Below are positions 5,964 to 8,893 of a stretch of DNA of 8,893 bases, in pieces. The notes below the pieces were generated by a model that was not told the DNA's origin, ran no database searches, and saw only the letters and a program-made list of their open reading frames with translations. Origin of the DNA: an uncultured Anaerolineaceae bacterium (GTDB taxonomy: Bacteria > Chloroflexota > Anaerolineae > Promineifilales > Promineifilaceae); assembly GCA_937967805.1 (NCBI GenBank), contig CALBTC010000302.1, forward strand, positions 1 to 8,893, given 5' to 3'. Both the position numbers and the translations under genes were made by a program. How positions within the stretch are numbered: position 1 is the stretch's first letter; every line of letters starts with the position of its first letter.

Positions 5964-7451
5964 TTACGCGGACGGATCTTCTGCTGCTGGGGGTTTAAGG
6001 GGCAGCTTAACGGTGAAAATGGCGCCGCCTGTAGGATTGTTTGCCAACGTAATTTTTCCGGCCATTGGTTCTAGCAGCTGCTTGACGACGTATAAACCCA
6101 GCCCCAAACCGCTATGTGCCTCAACGTTACTACCCCGAAAAAAAGGCTCCCAAACTTTATCTTTTTCGGATTCCGGGATGCCGATGCCTTGGTCCGTTAT
6201 GGTTATTTTTAGCTCATCGGTTAGGATTATGTTTAGCTGTACCGGAAGATGGCTTGGCGAATATTTAAGCGCGTTGGTCAGTAAATTTAAAACGACCTGT
6301 TTAAGCAGATAGTGATCGAGGATCAGGGGCGTTGTTTTATCACCTCTAACATTTATTACCAGATTCGGGGGATTGTCTGTTTCTTGTTTGAGTTCAGTAA
6401 TGAGTCGTTCACAGAGTTGCCCAAATTGAATGAGTTCCTGCCGTGGATGGATGGTTCTGTTTTGCGTACTTTCCATTAACGAGACGCCTTGCAGTAAATC
6501 TGTAAGGTAAAAAATAGATTGGCGAATGCGAAGATACTGTTCTTTGCGTTTGCTCTCGGATAGACGATCATAATATTTTTCCAACAAACTGATCGAGTTG
6601 TTGATCACGGTAAGCGGGGTACGGAATTCATGGGAGATGGTGGTGATCATTTTAGAGCGCAATTTATTTAGCTCTTCTTCACGTTGCAGGGCAAAAGCGA
6701 CCTCACTGTCCAACTGCTGCGCCCGGTTTAAGGAATCCTCTAATTCGGCCGTTCTTTGCCCTAATTTAACAGCAGCCTGCCGTTCTTTTTCTGTAGCGCT
6801 TTCAAATTCTCGCAAAAGGGTAATGATGGCAGAGATGACGATAGCATTTGTCAAGGTAAAGACCAGGCTAAACGCAATAATATTTTCTGTAGTGGGAATA
6901 GGGCTTTCCATGGCAGAGGCAGTGATGACGATTCGGCCAATTGCAATTTGCCAGGCGAGGATGACAAAAGTGACCAGGCTCATAAACAAGGCAATAAGTC
7001 CGGCACGCCAGCCCAGGAAAAGTGCAGATAAAATTGAAAAGGCAGAAAAATAGAGCCGCCAATCCTCGGCGATGCCAAAAAAGGACAAATCGATCACGCC
7101 TAATGAATAGAGAATGGCTAAAAAGGTGAGGGCACGACCTTTGTAGCTAATTTGGCGCAGATGGCTAATAATGCCAAAGGTCACCATTCCTGTGAGATAG
7201 ACCGCTACTAGTCCCCAACGCTGCCGTTGCAGTAAATCATCCATGATGACCAGGATAGTAACCACGCCAATCAAAGATGCCAGGCGCAGCATCACGGTTA
7301 GGATGCGATCTCGCCCTTGTATAAGTAGCACATTCAGGTCTGTGTCCAGGCTCACATATTCGAGTCTTGGTGGGAAGAAATAGTTTTTGATAGCTTGCCA
7401 GGCCTTGCTCACCTTGATTCTGGTGCTACCGTTTGGATTCAAATTGTTCAT
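5964..7451 (-). CDS. Membrane sensor histidine kinase
   Basis: A 495-residue inner-membrane sensor kinase of a two-component system. About 45 cytosolic residues precede roughly six hydrophobic segments (near 50-70, 80-96, 107-126, 134-147, 150-171 and 190-213) with short loops, so the stimulus is probably sensed in or at the membrane rather than by a periplasmic domain. A charged helical stretch at 214-265 looks like a signalling coiled coil. HisKA follows with SHEFRTPL and phospho-acceptor His274. The ATPase domain has the N box NLLTNALKYS (389-398), G1 DQGIGI (420-425), F box WEPFFRG (434-440) and G2 GLGLGLY (448-454). All catalytic motifs are intact. There is no receiver domain and no response regulator gene in the window, so its partner is unknown. 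ATG at 7451 gives a full family N-terminus but lacks a strong ribosome binding site. Confidence 0.95.
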   Translation of the reverse strand: MNNLNPNGSTRIKVSKAWQAIKNYFFPPRLEYVSLDTDLNVLLIQGRDRILTVMLRLASLIGVVTILVIMDDLLQRQRWGLVAVYLTGMVTFGIISHLRQISYKGRALTFLAILYSLGVIDLSFFGIAEDWRLYFSAFSILSALFLGWRAGLIALFMSLVTFVILAWQIAIGRIVITASAMESPIPTTENIIAFSLVFTLTNAIVISAIITLLREFESATEKERQAAVKLGQRTAELEDSLNRAQQLDSEVAFALQREEELNKLRSKMITTISHEFRTPLTVINNSISLLEKYYDRLSESKRKEQYLRIRQSIFYLTDLLQGVSLMESTQNRTIHPRQELIQFGQLCERLITELKQETDNPPNLVINVRGDKTTPLILDHYLLKQVVLNLLTNALKYSPSHLPVQLNIILTDELKITITDQGIGIPESEKDKVWEPFFRGSNVEAHSGLGLGLYVVKQLLEPMAGKITLANNPTGGAIFTVKLPLKPPAAEDPSA

Positions 7452-7675
7452 AACCCGTGTCTGAATGAGAGTTCGTTACGGCCGTTTCAGCAAGAAGCAT
7501 GATAACCAGGCAGCGACGGGAAGGTTGATTGTGAAATTCATGACGACCATTTTACCCGGTAATGCCTACAATTACGGTCTTTTTCTGGCGCAGTCAGCCA
7601 TTTTGGGAATATTTTCTCACTTCATTGTAAAATCTAACTGGCTGTTAAAATGGCGTAAGAACTTCTACCAGCTGG

Positions 7676-7703
7676 TTGACTCGCCTAATGGGATCATTAT
7701 GAT
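7676..7703 (+). promoter_or_regulatory. aroQ promoter
   Basis: TTGACT (7676-7681) and TATGAT (7698-7703), each one base from consensus, are separated by 16 nt. Transcription would start near 7710, leaving a leader of only about 10 nt with AGGTAGG as ribosome binding site before the ATG at 7721. The rest of the divergent gap to the histidine kinase (7452-7675) contains one ACGGCCGT copy at 7478 and an 8-bp inverted repeat GCCATTTT/AAAATGGC (7597-7604 and 7647-7654), but no gene I would support. Confidence 0.7.
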
Positions 7704-7720
7704 ACGAATAGGTAGGCCAT

Positions 7721-8170
7721 ATGTCGATAAAGATATTGGTATTACACGGACCAAATTTAAATTTACTGGGTAGTCGAGAGCCGGAGGTATACGGCCGTTT
7801 AACCCTCACCGACATCAACAATCGACTGTCTGAACAGGCAGAAGCGGCTTTGGCTTCGGTGCAATGTTTACAATCAAATCATGAAGGCAGGCTGATCGAT
7901 GCGATACATGAGGCCCAAAAATGGGCCGATGGCATACTCATTAATCCAGGCGCTTTTACCCATTACAGCTATGCGCTGCGTGATGCGATTGCAGCCGTGA
8001 ACTTGCCAACAGTGGAAGTGCATCTATCGAATATCCATGCTCGGGAAATTTTCCGGCAGAAATCTGTATTAGCTGCTGTTTGTATGGGTCAAATTTCGGG
8101 ATTTGGCTGGCACAGTTATATGTTGGGTTTACAAGCCCTTTTAGTTGAAATACAAGAAAAAAGAGCTTAG
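7721..8170 (+). CDS. aroQ: Type II 3-dehydroquinate dehydratase
   Basis: It removes water from 3-dehydroquinate to give 3-dehydroshikimate, the third step of the shikimate pathway, in the cytosol; family members form dodecamers. The 149 residues match the usual 140-155. Signature elements are complete: [17 protein letters not shown] at 9-25 with the catalytic Tyr24 and the flexible lid Arg19, SNHEGRLID (52-60), [16 protein letters not shown] (74-89) with Asn75, and [14 protein letters not shown] (99-112) with general acid His101 and Arg112, then [11 protein letters not shown]. It has its own promoter and a nearly leaderless start. It is divergent from the histidine kinase, and no other shikimate gene is adjacent. 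Its stop codon lies inside the stem of the hairpin that follows. Confidence 0.97.
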   Translation: MSIKILVLHGPNLNLLGSREPEVYGRLTLTDINNRLSEQAEAALASVQCLQSNHEGRLIDAIHEAQKWADGILINPGAFTHYSYALRDAIAAVNLPTVEVHLSNIHAREIFRQKSVLAAVCMGQISGFGWHSYMLGLQALLVEIQEKRA

Positions 8171-8221
8171 ACCGCAGGTGATTGTCGTTGGGAACGAAAA
8201 CAATGATGGCCTAAGCTCTTT
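8160..8221 (+). terminator. Hairpin over the aroQ stop codon, probable terminator
   Basis: AAAGAGCTTAG (8160-8170) and CTAAGCTCTTT (8211-8221) form a perfect 11-bp stem. Its 40-nt loop holds a second small stem, ATTGT/ACAAT. On the plus strand only three T follow, so termination of aroQ would be imperfect. On the minus strand the stem is followed by six T, so it may instead or also stop transcripts coming from the right. The large structured loop is unusual for a terminator. Confidence 0.55.
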
Positions 8222-8595
8222 CCTCGTTTGGGTAGGTACTGATCAAGGCAGCAATGCGGCAGCGATGTAGACGACAATGCGGCAATGATGTTGATGCAAT
8301 GCTTGTACGCTGATGGCTCCGATGCGGGTAAGTTGTTAGTCATGATGGGGCGGCGATGTGTTGATATTGTTGCTATGATGTTGGTCAGGCCCTACCCAGT
8401 CAAGGTTTTACAAACCTTGATCCCATTTATAGCCGAGAAACATTACGAAAAAAATTACAATCAAAAACAAGGCCGTCTATTGCTAAATGGGTTATACTGG
8501 AAAGGTGGTTTAAGGAATTGGTTGAAACGTAAACCGTAATAGCTTTTGGAAAACGCAGCGGCTATTCGCGGTTTCGTTAGACAAGGATCAGGTTG
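8222..8595. other. Intergenic stretch with degenerate repeats, no supported gene
   Basis: About 370 bases lie between the aroQ hairpin and the miniprotein gene. The first half is rich in GATG/AATG units. A degenerate direct repeat of about 36 bp starts with GGCNGCGATGT and ends with ATGATGTTG (copies at 8258-8293 and 8349-8383). A tight hairpin, TCAAGGTTT-TAC-AAACCTTGA, occupies 8400-8420 without a following T-run. An 84-codon frame (8285-8539) covers both but starts within the repeats, has Met-rich low-complexity sequence and no ribosome binding site, so I do not call it; its more protein-like C-terminal half (from about codon 42) could be a decayed remnant. A small RNA is possible but unsupported by a promoter. 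Confidence 0.4.
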
Positions 8596-8778
8596 ATGAA
8601 TAAACAATTTCGTTTGGCATTTTATTTTGCTTTTTGTTTGCTTCTCGTGCCTTTATCGGCCGCTGCAGCTCCCATGCTAGAAGCTGAATCGGTTAATCTT
8701 CCGGGTTGGCTCGGTGTTGTTTTAACCGTATTAGCCTTACTGATGCCTGTTTTCTTTCGATTATGGATTAAGAAATGA
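8596..8778 (+). CDS. 60-residue secreted or membrane miniprotein
   Basis: ATG at 8596 is preceded by AAGGA at 8-nt spacing; a TTG one codon earlier is less likely. The product begins MNKQFRLAFYFAFCLLLVPL, a basic start and a hydrophobic core, followed by SAAAAP, which looks like a signal-peptidase cleavage site near residue 25. A short polar linker, MLEAESVNLPGW, then leads to a second hydrophobic segment of about 20 residues (near 36-56) and a basic LWIKK end. If cleaved, the mature protein would be a tiny single-span membrane protein with its C-terminus probably inside. No family is recognised. It stands alone between the aroQ region and a strong promoter. Codon composition and layout look genuine, but comparative evidence is lacking. 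Confidence 0.6.
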   Translation: MNKQFRLAFYFAFCLLLVPLSAAAAPMLEAESVNLPGWLGVVLTVLALLMPVFFRLWIKK

Positions 8779-8804
8779 AACATGCTGTTGAAGGCAAAAT
8801 ATGC

Positions 8805-8833
8805 TTGACACAGGAAAACGGCCGTGTTACCAT
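8805..8833 (+). promoter_or_regulatory. Strong promoter at the right edge
   Basis: A perfect TTGACA (8805-8810) is followed after 17 nt by TACCAT (8828-8833). The spacer carries a copy of the dispersed palindrome ACGGCCGT (8818-8825). Transcription would begin near 8840 and run off the window through the likely T-box leader. Confidence 0.65.
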
Positions 8834-8839
8834 CTCACC

Positions 8840-8893
8840 CAACTTAAAAAACAAAGACGTTGAACCGAACGAGTACGCAGCACAGCGGGTTCT
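8840..8893 (+). promoter_or_regulatory. Probable T-box riboswitch leader, truncated by window end
   Basis: About 10-15 nt after the predicted transcription start the sequence reads gacgttgaaccgaacgagta, then cgcagcacagcgggttct to the edge. This resembles the 5' base of T-box Stem I: a GA-rich strand with GAGTA as the K-turn-like element, usually followed shortly by AGAGAG. T-box leaders sense uncharged tRNA and mostly precede aminoacyl-tRNA synthetase or amino acid genes, so such a gene would be expected to the right. Specifier loop and antiterminator (TGG bulge) are outside the window, so this rests on recognition of the first 40 nt only. Confidence 0.5.

Larger units (their letters stand above)
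25..8825. repeat. Dispersed palindrome ACGGCCGT, 13 exact copies
   Basis: Exact copies start at 25, 791, 933, 1029, 2051, 2553, 2743, 3163, 3719, 4868, 7478, 7791 and 8818. Ten lie in genes and three between genes. Within genes the word is read in all three phases: as Thr-Ala-Val (933, 1029, 2553, 2743, 3163), as Tyr/Asn-Gly-Arg (25, 791, 3719, 7791) and across Arg-Pro (4868). Copies at 2051 and 2553 extend to the 12-mer AAACGGCCGTTT. One-base variants are also frequent (near 1710, 4283, 4533, 5056 and 6745). The span given is only the outer limit of the copies. Confidence 0.85.

Noticed and set aside
7465..7773. 102-codon plus-strand ORF before aroQ
   Set aside because: It runs through the aroQ promoter and overlaps the aroQ start in another frame, has no ribosome binding site and no recognisable domain.
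8285..8539. 84-codon plus-strand ORF after aroQ
   Set aside because: It begins inside GATG repeats, is Met-rich at the start, lacks a ribosome binding site and matches no family I know; described instead as intergenic.
1..8893. Defence island, prophage, transposon or CRISPR array
   Set aside because: No transposase, integrase, phage, nuclease or toxin-antitoxin signatures and no regularly spaced long repeats were seen on either strand.

Overview
The window is a compact, mostly minus-strand stretch of a bacterial chromosome carrying housekeeping biosynthesis genes. Moderate GC, AGGAG-type ribosome binding sites, a type II dehydroquinase, a MetA/MetY methionine route and a striking excess of the palindrome ACGGCCGT suggest a member of the Chloroflexota (Anaerolineae or a relative). 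That assignment is inference: there is no rRNA or other phylogenetic marker here. No phage, transposon, CRISPR or defence module is visible. Layout in transcription order on the minus strand: a sensor histidine kinase (7451-5964); metA (5891-4824) behind its own good promoter; metY (4723-3449); a LysE/RhtB-type exporter (3356-2721); a zinc-ribbon P-loop kinase of unknown substrate (2713-2087); and a clear intrinsic terminator (1930-1899). metA to the kinase probably forms one methionine/homoserine-related unit. MetA acylates homoserine, MetY turns the ester into homocysteine, and the exporter may relieve homoserine, threonine or methionine excess. Control elements sit in the metA-metY gap (tandem 18-bp repeats) and the metY-exporter gap (a 16-bp perfect hairpin plus a small hairpin over the ribosome binding site). 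Next on the same strand come pyrC (1810-752) and pyrB (597 to beyond the window start), two consecutive steps of de novo pyrimidine synthesis. The pyrC promoter region is bracketed by two copies of an ATTGGNCCAAT dyad that together form a 15-bp perfect inverted repeat, so a dedicated repressor is likely. The pyrC-pyrB gap holds a possible leader with very small ORFs and an inverted repeat. On the plus strand, aroQ (7721-8170) has a near-consensus promoter and a hairpin over its stop codon. It is followed by about 420 bases with no convincing gene, a 60-residue secreted or membrane miniprotein (8596-8778), and a strong promoter that leads into what looks like the 5' end of a T-box leader cut by the window edge. 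The most unusual signal is genome-scale: ACGGCCGT occurs 13 times in 8.9 kb (roughly 0.2 expected), in all three codon phases and between genes, like the HIP1 palindrome of cyanobacteria.
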